Source of the DNA: an uncultured Clostridia bacterium
GTDB lineage: Bacteria; Bacillota; Clostridia; Christensenellales; Aristaeellaceae
DNA length: 5,918 bases
Assembly: GCA_904420265.1 (NCBI GenBank)
Contig: CAJFUU010000242.1
Location: forward strand, 1 to 5,918
Direction of reading: 5' to 3'
The position numbers were made by a program, and so were the translations under genes. This document shows positions 5,728 through 5,918 of the stretch, piece after piece (position 1 is the first letter of the stretch; the number at the start of each line of letters is the position of its first letter). The notes under the pieces are model-generated. The model was given only the letters and a program-made list of their open reading frames with translations, had not been told where the DNA came from and did not search any database.

Positions 5728-5778
5728 GCTTGTTCGAAATCGAGCATATGGGGCGTTAGCACAGTTGGTAGAACAAGC
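5728..5778 (+). repeat. 8-bp inverted repeat enclosing the tRNA 5' fragment
   Basis: GCTTGTTC (5728-5735) and GAACAAGC (5771-5778) are exact reverse complements separated by 35 nt. They bracket the 5' tRNA fragment. In RNA they could hold the fragment in a stem-loop, although with a start near 5731 the outer pairs may be missing. A competing 5-bp hairpin (GCTTG with CGAGC, 5728-5732 and 5741-5745) is also possible. Confidence 0.55.
5749..5771 (+). pseudogene. 5' tRNA fragment, direct repeat of the tRNA-Ala start
   Basis: The 23 nt here are identical to 5859-5881, which is one upstream base plus nt 1-22 of the tRNA (acceptor 5' strand, D-stem 5' side, D-loop and first base of the D-stem 3' side). 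The copies are exactly 110 bp apart. After 5771 the sequence diverges at once and cannot fold an anticodon arm, T-arm or matching acceptor strand, so this copy is not a working tRNA. It lies directly behind a strong promoter and would be transcribed. Confidence 0.8.
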
Positions 5779-5859
5779 CTTCCGTACTTTATCCCCAAGA
5801 CCGTGAGAGTCGGTCAAGCAGTTAATGGTGAGTCTGCACAAAATTTGCCAAGGAAATTT
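5772..5859 (+). other. Structured 88-nt spacer between tRNA fragment and tRNA-Ala
   Basis: The spacer is visibly more AT-rich than the flanking DNA. It contains GACCG TGAGAGT CGGTC (5799-5815, perfect 5-bp stem, 7-nt loop) and AAATTT repeats around GCCAAGG near its end. CCCCAA at 5793-5798 is complementary to TTGGGG at 5858-5863, the start of the intact tRNA. No known RNA family is recognised. Confidence 0.4.
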
Positions 5860-5918
5860 GGGGCGTTAGCACAGTTGGTAGCGCGCAACGTTCGCATCGT
5901 TGAGGTCAGGGGTTCGAA
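5860..5918 (+). tRNA. tRNA-Ala, anticodon CGC (3' end cut by window edge)
   Basis: The first 59 nt of a tRNA are present. Acceptor 5' strand GGGGCGT, then TA, D-arm with GTTGGTA loop (GCAC/GCGC stem), G26, anticodon stem CAACG/CGTTG closing the 7-nt loop TTCGCAT, variable loop AGGTC, T-stem strand AGGGG and T-loop TTCGAA. The anticodon CGC (5893-5895) reads GCG alanine codons, which fits a GC-rich genome. G3 is compatible with the G3-U70 alanine identity pair, but U70 is outside the window. The D-stem has one A12-C23 mismatch, otherwise all visible helices are sound. Transcription probably comes from the promoter at 5696-5724. Confidence 0.87.

Noticed and set aside
5728..5771. A permuted tRNA gene (T-arm-like hairpin before a 5' half)
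   Set aside because: The T-loop-like hairpin has an 8-nt loop, and the bases after it are not complementary to the acceptor strand GGGGCGT; no anticodon arm is present.
5771..5795. A tRNA-Gly-like D-arm and TTCC anticodon segment following the fragment
   Set aside because: GGTAGAACAAGCCTTCC resembles part of a glycine tRNA, but the following bases cannot pair to close an anticodon stem.
5207..5806. A 199-codon plus-strand frame after gpr
   Set aside because: It has no ribosome binding site, low-complexity composition, and reads through the tRNA promoter and the tRNA fragment (the GALAQLVEQ stretch is a typical translated tRNA sequence).
5772..5859. A self-splicing intron in the tRNA
   Set aside because: It is only 88 nt, shows no group I core elements, does not interrupt an anticodon loop, and the downstream tRNA repeats the 5' part instead of continuing it.

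Overview
The window looks like a chromosomal housekeeping segment of a spore-forming Firmicute, most likely a GC-rich member of the Clostridia. It carries a spore germination protease (gpr), a VanW-domain envelope protein, strong AGGAGG-type ribosome binding sites and sigma-A promoters with near-consensus TATAAT boxes. The coding regions are visibly GC-rich, which produces very long spurious antisense reading frames. I cannot name a genus. Both ends are cut inside genes (trigger factor at the left, a tRNA at the right), so the window may be a whole short contig.

Layout, left to right. Minus strand: tig (trigger factor, N-terminal 254 residues, 1-762); a VanW-family membrane-anchored protein (940-2313) with a good intrinsic terminator; rarA, the replication-associated recombination AAA+ ATPase (2431-3768); rpsT, ribosomal protein S20 (3870-4124, TTG start). 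Plus strand: gpr (4261-5181), divergent from rpsT; about 0.5 kb with no credible gene; then a strong promoter (5696-5724), a 23-nt copy of a tRNA 5' end (5749-5771), an 88-nt structured spacer and a tRNA-Ala(CGC) gene cut by the window end (5860-5918).

Each minus-strand gene has its own recognisable sigma-A promoter, so the block reads as neighbouring single-gene units rather than one operon. The 102-bp rarA-rpsT junction is very compact: the rpsT terminator hairpin contains the rarA -35 box. The rpsT/gpr pairing is a known Firmicute neighbourhood (adjacent in Bacillus subtilis, as I recall), but here the two genes diverge and spoIIP, which often follows gpr, is absent. The genes cover nascent-chain folding (tig), cell envelope (VanW), replication-fork maintenance (rarA), translation (rpsT, tRNA) and spore germination (gpr); nothing suggests they form one pathway.

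I see no convincing new defence, mobile or biosynthetic system. The most unusual part is the tRNA leader at 5728-5860, where a tRNA 5' fragment sits inside an inverted repeat immediately after a strong promoter, followed by an intact tRNA that starts with the same 23 nt. This could be a degenerate tRNA duplication, a tRNA-mimicking leader, or an assembly artefact near a contig end.
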